Positions 33,469-43,193 of a stretch of DNA of 46,243 nucleotides are shown one piece after another (the stretch's first letter is position 1; the number at the start of each line of letters is the position of its first letter). Below the pieces are notes generated by a model that was not told the origin of the DNA, made no database searches, and saw only the letters and a list, made by a program, of their open reading frames with translations. The position numbers and the translations under genes are program-made. This DNA comes from an uncultured Campylobacter sp. (GTDB taxonomy: Bacteria > Campylobacterota > Campylobacteria > Campylobacterales > Campylobacteraceae). The DNA lies in contig NZ_CAKZTI010000007.1 of NCBI RefSeq assembly GCF_937921625.1, forward strand, positions 1 to 46,243. Direction: 5' to 3'.

Positions 33469-35286
33469 TTATTCTACGGTTACGCTTTTGGCTAAATTTC
33501 TCGGCATATCCACGTCGTTGCCAAGTCTGACGGAGATTTCAAGAGCTAGAATTTGTAAAATTATCATCATCTCAAAAAACTCGCTCATCGCGTGGTTTTG
33601 CTCGCTCGTTTTGATAAAATCATCCGCGATCTCGGGCTCTTCGGGACTGATAGCTAAAATATACGCATCGCGCGCGGCAAGCTCTTCGACATTGCTTTTC
33701 GTTTTTTCGTAGAGCAAATGCTTTGGCATCAGCGCAACCGTAAAGAGATTAGAATCGGCAAGCGCGATCGGTCCGTGCTTCATCTCGCCGCTCGGATAGC
33801 CCTCGGCGTGCAGATAGGAGATCTCTTTGAGCTTGAGTGCGCCCTCAAGAGCGAGCGGATAGAAAATATCGCGACCGATAAAGAAAAAGCCGTGTCCGTG
33901 CAGATAGTGCTTACTCATGCGGTAAATTTTATCCTGCAAGCCGTCTTTGATCTTTAAAATTTGCGGGATATGAAGCATCGCCGAAATTTCAGCGGAATTC
34001 ATGCGCGCCGAGATGACTTCGCGCAGATTTGCAAGATACACCACAAACATCCATAGCACCATAACCTGCGTCGCAAAAGCCTTCGTAGATGCCACACCCT
34101 TTTCGATACCCGCGCGAGTTAGGATCACGCTGCCTGCCATGCGCACGATCGAGCTGTTATCGACGTTACAGATCGCAAGCGTCCTAAGACCGGCTTTTTT
34201 AGCGATATGCAGCGCCTCTAAGGTGTCGGCTGTCTCACCGCTTTGCGAAATCACGATAAAAAGGGAATTTTTATTCAAAAACGGTTCTTTATAGCGGAAT
34301 TCGCTAGCAACTTCCACTTTTGTGCGGATTTTAGCGATGCGCTCGAAAAGATACGAACTTACGAGCGCGGCGTGATAGCTCGTACCGCAGGCGCATAATA
34401 CGACCTCGTCGATGCCCTCAAACATCGCCGGATCAAGCTCATCAAATTTTATCTTGCCGCCCTTTATTACGCGCCCCATCATCGCTTCGGTTACGACTTG
34501 CGCTTGCTCGTAAATTTCTTTTTCCATAAAAAATCTAAAGCCCTCTTTTTGCGCGTAGCCTTTATCCTTCGGAAGCTCACTAAAGGCGCAATTATGCGGT
34601 TTAGAGTTTTTAAAAATGTCTATTTGTCCGAGCTTGGCAACGCCGTAAATTTGATCGTCCAGATACGCAGCAGTATTCGCAAGCCCGATGAGGGGGGCGT
34701 CTGAGGAGCTAAAGAAAATTTCGTTTTTATCGTTTTTTGCGACGATCAGCGGAGCTGCGTTTTTAGCAAAGAAAATTTCACCGGGTGCTGCTTTCGTGAT
34801 TAAAAGCGTTGCGTATGCGCCTTTTAGCCGTTTAATTGTGGCTTCATATGCCTTAAACGCATCGTTTGTCGCCTTGAAATTTTTCTCGAAAAGATGCACG
34901 ATCACCTCGGTGTCGGTCTGGCTTAAAAATTTCACGCCGTCCGCTTCGAGCTCGTCTTTTAGCTCGGCGTAGTTTTCGATGATGCCGTTGTGTACGACGA
35001 AGCTAAAATCTCCAAAATGCGGGTGTGCGTTAAGCTCGGTCGGCTTTCCGTGCGTCGCCCAGCGAGTGTGTCCGATCGCGACGCCAAAGCCGCTGCTTTG
35101 GTAATCTTTCATCTTATCTTCCAGATTATTCAGCTTGCCGACCGCTTTGAAATACTTTATGTTGGCGCTCTCGTCCATCACGGCAAGGCCCGCGCTGTCG
35201 TATCCTCGATATTCGAGTTCCTTCAGTCCGTTTATTATGATTTTTTTCTTTTCGGCGTTTCCTATGTAGCCTACGATTCCACACAT
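33469..35286 (-). CDS. glmS: Glutamine-fructose-6-phosphate aminotransferase
   Basis: Makes glucosamine-6-phosphate from fructose-6-phosphate and glutamine, the first step to UDP-GlcNAc for peptidoglycan and glycans. The 605-residue protein has an N-terminal class II glutaminase domain with Cys2 (MCGIVGYIG), then GHTRWATHGKP and HNGIIENY. Two SIS isomerase domains follow (VVLCACGTSYHA, VISQSGETADT, YPSGEMKHGPIALAD) and the typical end MPRNLAKSVTVE. The ATG is preceded by AAGGAAA. Confidence 0.97.
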   Translation of the reverse strand: MCGIVGYIGNAEKKKIIINGLKELEYRGYDSAGLAVMDESANIKYFKAVGKLNNLEDKMKDYQSSGFGVAIGHTRWATHGKPTELNAHPHFGDFSFVVHNGIIENYAELKDELEADGVKFLSQTDTEVIVHLFEKNFKATNDAFKAYEATIKRLKGAYATLLITKAAPGEIFFAKNAAPLIVAKNDKNEIFFSSSDAPLIGLANTAAYLDDQIYGVAKLGQIDIFKNSKPHNCAFSELPKDKGYAQKEGFRFFMEKEIYEQAQVVTEAMMGRVIKGGKIKFDELDPAMFEGIDEVVLCACGTSYHAALVSSYLFERIAKIRTKVEVASEFRYKEPFLNKNSLFIVISQSGETADTLEALHIAKKAGLRTLAICNVDNSSIVRMAGSVILTRAGIEKGVASTKAFATQVMVLWMFVVYLANLREVISARMNSAEISAMLHIPQILKIKDGLQDKIYRMSKHYLHGHGFFFIGRDIFYPLALEGALKLKEISYLHAEGYPSGEMKHGPIALADSNLFTVALMPKHLLYEKTKSNVEELAARDAYILAISPEEPEIADDFIKTSEQNHAMSEFFEMMIILQILALEISVRLGNDVDMPRNLAKSVTVE

Positions 35287-35394
35287 TTTGCTTTCCTTGT
35301 TTAAAATTTGGCGCCCATTTTACTACGCTATTTTAAATTAACGAAATTCGGCTCTAAATTTAGTCCGCTTATCCGTTTTGTAAGCAAAAAATTA

Positions 35395-35400
35395 TATAAT
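35395..35400 (+). promoter_or_regulatory. -10 element of mqnE
   Basis: A TATAAT consensus box 28 bases before the mqnE ATG, in an AT-rich 140-base divergent region shared with glmS. It is the likely promoter of mqnE and possibly the genes after it. Confidence 0.45.
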
Positions 35401-35427
35401 TAGCACAAAATTTGGCTTGGGAAATCG

Positions 35428-36510
35428 ATGGAAATTTTAGAAAAACTACAAAGCGGCGAGAGATTAAATTACGAAGACGGCGTGAAATTATGGGATTTGG
35501 ACCTTTTCGATCTGGGCAAATTCGCCTTTAAAATTCGCAAAGAAAAAAACGGTAAAAACGTCTATTTCAACGCAAATCGTCATATCAATCCTTCAAATTT
35601 ATGCGCAGATACCTGTAAATTTTGCGCATTTTCGGCGCACCGCAAAAATCAAAACGCCTACACGATGAGCGATGATGAGATCATGCGTATCGTGGATGAG
35701 ACCGTAGCGCGCGGCACGAAGGAGATTCATATCGTAAGCTCGCACAATCCATTCGTTACGCCGCAGCAATATTTGGGAATTTTTAAAGCGATAAAGCAAA
35801 AATATCCGCTTGTGCATATCAAAGCGATGACCGCGGCGGAAATCGATTACTGGCGGCGAAAGTGGAAGATGAGCTACGAGGAGACGATAGAGCTGATGAT
35901 GCAAAGCGGCGTGGATTCGATGCCCGGCGGCGGCGCCGAAATTTTTGACGAACGGATCAGGGATCAAATTTGCAAAGGCAAGGTCTCAAGCGAGCAGTGG
36001 CTACGTATCCACTCGCTGTGGCATGCGCGCGGGCGTCAGAGCAACGCCACGATGCTCTTTGGCCATATCGAAAGCCGCGCTCACCGCATCGATCACATCT
36101 TGCGCATCCGCGCGCTGCAAGATGAGAGCCTAGCTCGCGCTAACGGCGGCGGTTTCAACGCCTTCATCCCGCTCGTGTATCAGCGCGAGAACAACTACCT
36201 GGACGTTAAGGGCTTTTTGGGCTCGGTCGAAATTTTAAAAACGATCGCGATTAGTAGAATTCTGCTCGACAACGTCGCGCATATCAAGGCGTATTGGGCG
36301 ACTTCGACGTTAAATTTGGCTCTTGTAGCGCAGGATTTCGGCGCGGACGATCTTGACGGCACGATCGAGAACGAAAGCATTCAAAGCAGCGCCGGCGCCG
36401 GTAGCAAAAAAGGGCAGAGCAAGCGCGATTTTATCGATATGATCGGCACTGCAGGTTTCGTGCCCGTAGAGCGCGACAGCTTGTATAATCAAATCGAAAT
36501 TTACGAATAA
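35428..36510 (+). CDS. mqnE: Aminofutalosine synthase (radical SAM)
   Basis: Radical-SAM enzyme of the futalosine route to menaquinone, forming aminofutalosine from the enolpyruvyl benzoate precursor. The 360-residue protein carries NRHINPSNLCADTCKFCAF with cluster ligands C59, C63 and C66. It then has VSSHNPFVTPQQYLG and SGVDSMPGGGAEIFDERIR as expected for MqnE. Campylobacters lack the classical Men pathway, and a UbiD-type decarboxylase of the same route probably lies at 44192. The gene is followed after 18 bases by a purine permease. Confidence 0.92.
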   Translation: MEILEKLQSGERLNYEDGVKLWDLDLFDLGKFAFKIRKEKNGKNVYFNANRHINPSNLCADTCKFCAFSAHRKNQNAYTMSDDEIMRIVDETVARGTKEIHIVSSHNPFVTPQQYLGIFKAIKQKYPLVHIKAMTAAEIDYWRRKWKMSYEETIELMMQSGVDSMPGGGAEIFDERIRDQICKGKVSSEQWLRIHSLWHARGRQSNATMLFGHIESRAHRIDHILRIRALQDESLARANGGGFNAFIPLVYQRENNYLDVKGFLGSVEILKTIAISRILLDNVAHIKAYWATSTLNLALVAQDFGADDLDGTIENESIQSSAGAGSKKGQSKRDFIDMIGTAGFVPVERDSLYNQIEIYE

Positions 36511-36528
36511 ATTCTAAAGGAGGAGCAA

Positions 36529-37824
36529 GTGGAGAAATTCTTTCATCTCGCCGCCGCGAAAACGTCGGTAAGGCAGGAGCTTATCGCGGGACTTACTACG
36601 TTTTTGGCGATGATTTACATTGTGCCCGTGAATGCAAATATTATGAGTATTGCAGGTATGCCGTTTGATGCGCTGGTTACGGCAACCGCGCTTATTACGA
36701 TAATCGCGACACTATTTAATGGGCTCTTTGCAAATACCCCCGTCGCGCTTAGCGTCGGCATGGGGCTAAATGCGTATTTTACCTTTGCGTTGTGCGTGGA
36801 TGCGAAGATGCCGTGGCAGAGTGCACTTGGCATCGTAGCGATAAGCGGGGCGCTTTTTACCGTGCTTTCGTTTACGAACTTTCGCGTTTGGGTTATCAAA
36901 TCTATCCCACTTGATCTGCGTCGCGCCATAAGCGCGGGTATCGGCGCTTTTATCTGCTTCATCGGACTTAAGCAGATGGGCGTCATCGCGCCTAGTCAGG
37001 CGACGCTAGTAACTTTAGGAAATTTAAAAGATCTAAACGTTTTGCTTGGAATTTTAGGCTTAGCGGTCGTGCTGGTGCTTTTTGTGCTTAGAATCAAGGC
37101 GGCGTTTATCTTAAGCATTTTGATTACTTCGTGCGTTGCGTGGGTGGCTGGAATTTCGCCCGCACCGCATGGCATAGTAAGCGCGCCAAGCGGCATAACG
37201 CCGATATTTGCTAAGCTAGATATCTCCGGAGCGCTAAAGCTTGCGTTCGTGCCTTTTATAATTACATTTTTCGTTACGCATCTATTCGATAGCATCGGCA
37301 CTCTAACTGGCGTGGGAAACCGCGCAGGACTTTTTGGAGAGAATAGCAAAGACGGCATGAAAAAATTATCTAGAAATTTAACCTCCGATGCGATAGGTAG
37401 CGTCGCAGGCGCCGTTATAGGAACGAGCACGGTTACTGCATTTGCCGAGAGCGCCAGCGGCGTGGAGGCGGGCGGCCGCACGGGGCTTACCGCGGTATTT
37501 TGCGCTATGTTTTTCGTGCTGACGCTGTTTATGCTGCCGCTATTTAAGGCGATCCCTGCAAATGCGATCTATCCGATTCTCGTAATGGTCGGGGTTTTGA
37601 TGTTTAGCGAGCTTGGCAAGATCGATTATAGCGACGCTGGAATTTTAATCCCCGCGTTTTTCATAGTATTTTTGATGCCTTTTACTTACTCGATCACCAA
37701 CGGCTTAAGCTTTGGCTTCATCGCATATATCGTAGTTAGACTTGCTCAGCGCAGGATCAAAGATTTAAATTTCGGCGTTTTGACGCTTGGCGCGATTAGC
37801 GTTTTAGTATTTTTAATGCATTAA
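36529..37824 (+). CDS. NCS2-family purine (adenine/guanine/hypoxanthine) permease
   Basis: A 431-residue inner-membrane transporter of the AzgA branch of NCS2. It uses a GTG start behind an ideal AAAGGAGGAG site. It begins with TSVRQELIAGLTTFLAMIYIVPVN and has about 12 or more hydrophobic helices. Family motifs ANTPVALSVGMGLNAYFTF, FVTHLFDSIGTLTGVG and FAESASGVEAGGRTGLTAV are all present. Import of purine bases fits the phosphoribosyltransferase gene 15 bases downstream, which would trap the base as a nucleotide. Confidence 0.92.
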   Translation: MEKFFHLAAAKTSVRQELIAGLTTFLAMIYIVPVNANIMSIAGMPFDALVTATALITIIATLFNGLFANTPVALSVGMGLNAYFTFALCVDAKMPWQSALGIVAISGALFTVLSFTNFRVWVIKSIPLDLRRAISAGIGAFICFIGLKQMGVIAPSQATLVTLGNLKDLNVLLGILGLAVVLVLFVLRIKAAFILSILITSCVAWVAGISPAPHGIVSAPSGITPIFAKLDISGALKLAFVPFIITFFVTHLFDSIGTLTGVGNRAGLFGENSKDGMKKLSRNLTSDAIGSVAGAVIGTSTVTAFAESASGVEAGGRTGLTAVFCAMFFVLTLFMLPLFKAIPANAIYPILVMVGVLMFSELGKIDYSDAGILIPAFFIVFLMPFTYSITNGLSFGFIAYIVVRLAQRRIKDLNFGVLTLGAISVLVFLMH

Positions 37825-37839
37825 ATTTTAAGGAAAGAT

Positions 37840-38289
37840 ATGAGATTTTATAGTTTTGACGAGATGGATCGCGACGCAAGAGTTATAGCAAAGCAGGTTA
37901 GGGACGAATTTATGCCCGATGCAATCGTGGCGATCGCTAGAGGCGGGCTCACATTCGGTCACGCGCTAGCCAATGCGCTTGATATGCGGACGATATTTTC
38001 GATAAATTCCATCCACTACGCAGACACCAAAAAGCTCGACACCATCGACGTTTTCAACGTGCCCGATCTGGAGCTTTACAAACGCGTGCTGCTGGTGGAC
38101 GATATCATCGACAGCGGCGACAGCATGGTCGAGATCAAGCGCGTGCTGCTGGAGAAATTCCCGCAAATAGAGCTTAAAACCGCGGTGATTTTTTACAAAC
38201 CTAAGGCGCTTATCCAGCCCGATTTTAAAATTTCAAAGACGGATGAGTGGATAAATTTCTTTTGGGAAAATTATACGATAGAGGAATGA
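37840..38289 (+). CDS. Purine phosphoribosyltransferase (xanthine-guanine type)
   Basis: A 149-residue cytoplasmic type I phosphoribosyltransferase. It shows AIVAIARGGLTFGHALANAL for the pyrophosphate loop and VLLVDDIIDSGDSM as the PRPP-binding motif. The C-terminal segment KTDEWINFFWE, with a conserved Trp, resembles the Gpt family. It would convert guanine, xanthine or hypoxanthine to the nucleotide. The position directly after the purine permease makes a salvage pair. The precise base preference is not decided by the sequence. Confidence 0.85.
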   Translation: MRFYSFDEMDRDARVIAKQVRDEFMPDAIVAIARGGLTFGHALANALDMRTIFSINSIHYADTKKLDTIDVFNVPDLELYKRVLLVDDIIDSGDSMVEIKRVLLEKFPQIELKTAVIFYKPKALIQPDFKISKTDEWINFFWENYTIEE

Positions 38290-38400
38290 AGCGGCGCCCG
38301 GTTAAATTTAGCGGCTAAATTTTAAAAGATTCGGCAGTTTAAATTTTATAAAATTTCAGCCGAAGAATTTAGCCGTAAATTTAAAGTGCCCGCAGCAAGG

Positions 38401-39627
38401 ATGAGAGTGAAGAAGCTTTATCAAAACGAAATTTTCGTGATCTCTATAATGTGCCTATTTCAGGGCATATTTCTGCTTTATGCGATCTCAAATTTAAGCA
38501 TCAGCTACTACGAAGCCGAAATTTTTTACGATAAAAAATCCCTCGTTTCGCTAATCGCAAATTTAAGCTGCGAAATTTTCGGGCGCAACGACTACGTCTT
38601 GCGCATACCGTTTATTTTGATCCACTTCGCAAACGCCGCGATGATCTATAAAATTTCAAAATTTATTCTAAAGCGTCGCTTCGATAGAGTGGTCGCTACG
38701 GCGCTATTTATGGCGCTTCCTGCGTCTATGAGTAGCGCGATTTTGCTAAATCCCGCGGGCATCATCGTTTTTTTCACGCTGCTGGCGATCTATTTTGCAA
38801 AGAGCGAATACGATATCGCGCTTTTCGTGCTTCTATCCGTTTGCGCCCTGATCGACCGCGCGTTTTTTATGCTATACGTCGGCTTTGGAATTTGGGCGCT
38901 TTATACGCGCAAAAAGGAGCTTTTGCTACTTTGCATAGCGCTATTTAGCTTCAGCGTGATTTTTTACGACGTGAGCTCTGAGGGCAAGCCGAAGGGGTAT
39001 TTTTTAGACACCGTGGGCGTTTTTGCGGGCGCGTTTTCGCCTTTAGTGTTTTTATTTTTCATCTACACTATCTATAGAATTTGGATCAAAGAGGAAAAGA
39101 GCCTGCTATGGTTCATCGCTACAAGTGCGCTTTGTCTAACGATGCTTTTTTCTCTAAGACAACGCGTGCCGCTTGAGATGATGCTGCCGTATTGCGTTAT
39201 CGCTACGCCTCTGATCATTCGGGTTTTATTTAATTCATACCGCGTTAGATTGCCTAAATTTCGCACCTTTCACAAGATCGCCGTGGGTGTAACGCTGGTA
39301 AGCTTAGCGGTGAGTTATTTTGCAGTGATTTTTAGCGATGTGATGTATGGGGCGATGTTCGCAAACAAACCGCAGCGGCATTTTATCTATAAATTTGACG
39401 TAGCTAGGCAGCTGGCAAGTGAGTTAAAAAATCGTGGAGTAAAAAGCGTAAGCTGTGAGGACGAGAGGCTCTGCCTGCGCCTAAAATTTTACGGACTGCC
39501 TAGCGGGGACAGCGCTTTTATCTATGCGGATGAGTCGGAATATGTCTCGGATCATAAAAATTCGATACAAAATATAGATATTTACAAGCGAGGCGTGCGA
39601 ATTGCGAAATTTTATGTTAAAATATAA
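38401..39627 (+). CDS. ArnT/PMT-like multi-span glycosyltransferase-type membrane protein
   Basis: A membrane protein of about 408 residues with roughly ten hydrophobic helices. It has an N-terminal periplasmic loop SISYYEAEIFYDKKSL followed by FGRNDYVLRIPFILIHF, the layout of GT-C glycosyltransferases of the ArnT/PMT type (an acidic EAE in place of the usual DE). Such enzymes use polyprenyl-linked sugars on the periplasmic side, but the acceptor is unknown. I start at ATG 38401; GTG codons at 38386 and 38407 are in frame, and the latter is better spaced from AAGG. The last 100 residues are soluble. Confidence 0.7.
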   Translation: MRVKKLYQNEIFVISIMCLFQGIFLLYAISNLSISYYEAEIFYDKKSLVSLIANLSCEIFGRNDYVLRIPFILIHFANAAMIYKISKFILKRRFDRVVATALFMALPASMSSAILLNPAGIIVFFTLLAIYFAKSEYDIALFVLLSVCALIDRAFFMLYVGFGIWALYTRKKELLLLCIALFSFSVIFYDVSSEGKPKGYFLDTVGVFAGAFSPLVFLFFIYTIYRIWIKEEKSLLWFIATSALCLTMLFSLRQRVPLEMMLPYCVIATPLIIRVLFNSYRVRLPKFRTFHKIAVGVTLVSLAVSYFAVIFSDVMYGAMFANKPQRHFIYKFDVARQLASELKNRGVKSVSCEDERLCLRLKFYGLPSGDSAFIYADESEYVSDHKNSIQNIDIYKRGVRIAKFYVKI

Positions 39628-39654
39628 ACAAAATTTTTATGAAAGGTAAAAATT

Positions 39655-40335
39655 ATGAAAAAAGCATTTACTATGATAGAGCTGATTTTCATCATCGTGG
39701 TGGTTGGAATTCTAGCGGCGGTGGCGGTGCCTCAAATCAATCGAAATAGCCTTGTGGAGGCGGCAGATCAAGTAGCTGCTCATATTCGCTATACTCAGCA
39801 GCTGGCTATGAATGATAACAAATTCGATCCCGACGATCCGAATTGGTTTAAGAGATTATGGAGGATTCAGTTTCACACAGCAAGCGGTGGAGCAGGCTCG
39901 CCGAACGACTTGCGATATACGGTATTTTTTGATAGCACGCCCGTTCCAAGCGGCAATCCGAATTCTTTAAACGATATAGCGATTGATCCACAAAACCCTA
40001 ATAAATTTTTAACGTCGGGATTTTCGGATCAACCTTTTAATGCTCAAGCCGATAGAATGAATAAAAAGATGAATTTGACCAAAACATATAATATAAGCAA
40101 TATTCAATTTAGTGGTTGCGGTAATAAGAAGAATCAAACGATCTCTTTTGATTCTTACGGACGCCCTATGGGACAAGTGGTAGGCTCTGCCGTACCCTAT
40201 GATAGGATGTTTGTAACTCCTTGCGTTATCACACTTACTAATGATGCGGGCGAGCATGCCCTTATTACCATCCAACCCGAGACCGGATATGTAAATTATA
40301 CTTTGGCTTCCAATACCGGTCCCGGAGGGCAGTAG
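39655..40335 (+). CDS. Type II secretion/type IV pilus pseudopilin
   Basis: A 226-residue protein with a class III prepilin leader. The short basic MKKA is followed by FTMIELIFIIVVVGILAAVA, with the glutamate at position 5 of the mature part. Residue -1 is Ala, not Gly, as in other campylobacter pseudopilins. The C-terminal domain (about 40-226) is polar and has two cysteines (SGCGNK and TPCVIT) that may pair. In this group such proteins belong to a transformation/secretion machine, but no other component is nearby. AAAGG lies upstream of the ATG. Confidence 0.85.
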   Translation: MKKAFTMIELIFIIVVVGILAAVAVPQINRNSLVEAADQVAAHIRYTQQLAMNDNKFDPDDPNWFKRLWRIQFHTASGGAGSPNDLRYTVFFDSTPVPSGNPNSLNDIAIDPQNPNKFLTSGFSDQPFNAQADRMNKKMNLTKTYNISNIQFSGCGNKKNQTISFDSYGRPMGQVVGSAVPYDRMFVTPCVITLTNDAGEHALITIQPETGYVNYTLASNTGPGGQ

Positions 40336-40362
40336 GATAATCCTACACACTTAAGGAGAATA

Positions 40363-42360
40363 ATGAAAAAATATATAATGACGCCGATTTATTACGTAAA
40401 CGACGTCCCGCACATCGGCCATGCATACACGACGATCATCGCCGATACTATGGCTAGATTTTACCGCCTGCAAGGACACGAAGTCTTTTTTAAAACGGGC
40501 ACCGACGAGCACGGTCAAAAGATCGAAGAAGCCGCCGCCAAGCACGGCAAAAGCCCGAAGCAGTACGTAGACGGCGTGAGCGCTAAATTTAAAGACCTGT
40601 GGAACGAGTTTGGCATCAGCTACGATATGTTTTCGCGCACTACCGATGCCGCGCACGAGGTGGCGGTGCAAAACGTATTTCGCAAGATGTATGAAAAGGG
40701 CGACATTTATAAGGGCGAATACGAGGGCAACTACTGCGTAAGCTGCGAGAGTTTTTTCCCTTCCAATCAGCTGATCGACGGCGAATATTGCCCCGACTGC
40801 GGCAAAAAGACTAAAATTTTAAAAGAGGAGAGCTATTTTTTCAGACTTAGCGCCTATGCAGACAGACTTTTAAAATGGTATGAGGACGAAAAGTGCATCC
40901 TTCCCCTAGGCAAAAAAAACGAGGTCGTAAGCTTCGTAAAAAGCGGTCTGAAGGATCTTTCGATCACGCGAACGGGCTTTGATTGGGGCGTTAAAATTCC
41001 GCCCGAACTGAACGATCCGAAGCACGTGATTTACGTCTGGCTGGACGCGCTGATGGATTATCTTAGTTCGCTCGGATTTTGCGCGGGCGGCGAACGAATG
41101 GAGTATTGGAGCGACGCTCTACACATCGTAGGTAAGGACATTTTGCGTTTTCACGCCGTTTATTGGCCTGCGTTTTTGATGAGCCTGGGACTAAATATGC
41201 CACGCAGCATCGCAGCTCACGGCTGGTGGACGCGCGACGGCAAAAAGATGAGCAAGAGCCTTGGCAACGTAGTGGATCCGCGTGAGGTCGCAAACGCTTA
41301 TGGGCTGGAGCAGTTTAGGTATTTTTTGCTACGCGAGGTGCCGTTCGGCCAAGACGGCGATTTTTCGCAAAAAGCGATCATCAACCGCGTAAATTCCGAG
41401 CTTGCCAACGAGCTTGGAAATCTACTCAGCCGCATCGTCGGCATGAGCGCGAAATACTCGGACTACGTCATAAATTCCAAAGACGTGATGAAATTTTTCA
41501 CCGCCGAGATCGAGGAAGCGAACTCCTATCTGAGCGCCGCACTTAACGCGCTTGGGGAGGTCGCTACCAATAGATACTTAGAAGAGCTTTGGAGGGCGCT
41601 TGCTCTTGCGAACGCTTCGATCGCAAAATACGAGCCGTGGAATTTGATGAAAAACGGCGAGCAGGCTAAGGCGCTGGCTCTCGTCGCATTGGTTGCAAAT
41701 ATTTTGGCTAAAGTCGCCGTGCTGCTAAGCCCCGCGATGCCGAAGACGGCGGCATGTATCGCGGACACTCTGGGCTTTGAAATAACCACTCCGCTTTATG
41801 AGAAGCTAGTGCTGCGGGGTGAAATTTTAGATTTTAAGGCTAAGCCGTGCGAGCCGCTTTTTACCAAGATCGATCACGAGCTAATGCCGAAGGCGGACTA
41901 CGATAGGCTGGATGGCGCTGCAAATTCCACAAGCTGTTCGGGCGCAGACGCCACGGCAAAAGGCGCACCAAATTTAAACGCAAACGCTTCCGGCTCATGC
42001 GCTACCACGCAAGGGGTCCAGGGTGAGACAACCGAAGCTCAAATCAAAATCGACGATTTTAAAAAGTGCGTTATCAAAGTCGGCACGATTTTGGAGTGCG
42101 AAAACATAGAGGGCAGCGAGAAGCTGCTGCGATTTATGATCGATTTGGGCGAGGAGAGGCCGCGCCAAATCATAAGCGGTATCGCGAAATTTTACGATCC
42201 CGCCGCGCTTGTCGGCAAGCAGATCTGCGTGCTGGCAAATTTAAAACCCGCTAAAATTTTTAAACATAGCAGTGAGGGTATGATTTTGAGCGCCGAGGAC
42301 GGTAGCCTTACGCTGCTTAGCACTCTCGCGCCCGTAAAAAACGGCGCGATCGTAGGTTAG
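40363..42360 (+). CDS. metG: Methionyl-tRNA synthetase
   Basis: Class I synthetase charging tRNA-Met. The 665-residue protein has the HIGH motif as H17-I-G-H20 and a CxxC..CxxC zinc knuckle (CVSCESFFPSNQL and YCPDCGKK). The KMSKS loop is at 295-299, and the anticodon-binding helices cover about 370-510. A C-terminal EMAP-II-like tRNA-binding domain (about 562-665) begins IDDFKKCVIKVGTIL. Between them lies a low-complexity linker (about 520-561) rich in Ala, Asn, Ser and Thr. The start has AAGGAGA upstream. Confidence 0.96.
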   Translation: MKKYIMTPIYYVNDVPHIGHAYTTIIADTMARFYRLQGHEVFFKTGTDEHGQKIEEAAAKHGKSPKQYVDGVSAKFKDLWNEFGISYDMFSRTTDAAHEVAVQNVFRKMYEKGDIYKGEYEGNYCVSCESFFPSNQLIDGEYCPDCGKKTKILKEESYFFRLSAYADRLLKWYEDEKCILPLGKKNEVVSFVKSGLKDLSITRTGFDWGVKIPPELNDPKHVIYVWLDALMDYLSSLGFCAGGERMEYWSDALHIVGKDILRFHAVYWPAFLMSLGLNMPRSIAAHGWWTRDGKKMSKSLGNVVDPREVANAYGLEQFRYFLLREVPFGQDGDFSQKAIINRVNSELANELGNLLSRIVGMSAKYSDYVINSKDVMKFFTAEIEEANSYLSAALNALGEVATNRYLEELWRALALANASIAKYEPWNLMKNGEQAKALALVALVANILAKVAVLLSPAMPKTAACIADTLGFEITTPLYEKLVLRGEILDFKAKPCEPLFTKIDHELMPKADYDRLDGAANSTSCSGADATAKGAPNLNANASGSCATTQGVQGETTEAQIKIDDFKKCVIKVGTILECENIEGSEKLLRFMIDLGEERPRQIISGIAKFYDPAALVGKQICVLANLKPAKIFKHSSEGMILSAEDGSLTLLSTLAPVKNGAIVG

Positions 42361-42362
42361 CG

Positions 42363-43193
42363 ATGAGGGCTTTAGCGCGCAAGGCTTCAAAGCTCGCTAT
42401 CTACGGCGCGGCTGGGCTCTGCGCGCGGAAAAGCGGCGCTTCAGATAAAATTTTAAAGCTTTGTCGCCGCTGTGGCTTTGCCGCAAAGATCGGTGCAGGC
42501 GGGCTTGTATGCGCCACGCCTTTGGCGCTGAAACTCGGCGCTGGGGTTGCTTTAAAATTTGCGGCGCGTAAAATTTTAACGTTTGGCATTTGCGAGCTGT
42601 CGAAGTTCGCCGCTTTAAAATGTGCAAAACTCGGCGCACGCGCGGTAGTGCGCTCGTTTTCGCGTACCGATAAGCTTGCGGATGAGCGTTCGAAAAAGCG
42701 CGCAAGCGCGGATAGCGAGAATTCTAATACAAGCGCCGCGTCGCGCAGAAAGCGCACGGCAAGCGTTTCTAGCGCGAGCGTTAAAAAGGACGCCTTGCTT
42801 TCCAAAAGCGCCTCTGCTAAAAAAAATGCAGCAACAAAAAGCGTGCCTGCAAAAAGATCTCCGCTGGCTAAAAAACCTGTACCTATCGCAAAAACCGCAT
42901 CGACTGCCAAAAGTATCGCGCCCGCCGCAGCTTCTGTATCTGTTGCAAAATCAGCATCCGTAAAAAGCGCCGCGCAAAATAAAATTTCCGCGCCAAGCGC
43001 AAAATGGACACCCGCTAAAAGTGCCTCTCAGAACGCAAAATCTCGCCGTATCGTAAAAAATACTGCCACACCTGCCGTAATCGCCGCAAAAGAAGCCGCC
43101 GCATCCGGCGCAAGTTCCGCGTCTACCGCAAAGCAGCTTCGCCGCGCCGTAAAGAGCGCGTCCGCCAAAAGCTCCGCCGCAGGGAAGTCTTAA
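42363..43193 (+). CDS. Ala/Lys/Ser-rich basic low-complexity protein
   Basis: A 276-residue protein packed between metG (two-base gap) and the next gene (one-base overlap), which argues for real translation. Residues 1-100 hold hydrophobic Ala/Gly-rich helices (GAGGLVCATPLALKLGAGVA) that may sit in the membrane. Residues 105-276 consist almost only of Ala, Lys, Ser, Arg, Thr and Pro, with recurring SAKK/SASAKK/PAKRSP-like units, as in histone-H1-like or RNA-binding tails. No family is recognised. The tail resembles those of the proteins at 26256 and 29611. Confidence 0.6.
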   Translation: MRALARKASKLAIYGAAGLCARKSGASDKILKLCRRCGFAAKIGAGGLVCATPLALKLGAGVALKFAARKILTFGICELSKFAALKCAKLGARAVVRSFSRTDKLADERSKKRASADSENSNTSAASRRKRTASVSSASVKKDALLSKSASAKKNAATKSVPAKRSPLAKKPVPIAKTASTAKSIAPAAASVSVAKSASVKSAAQNKISAPSAKWTPAKSASQNAKSRRIVKNTATPAVIAAKEAAASGASSASTAKQLRRAVKSASAKSSAAGKS

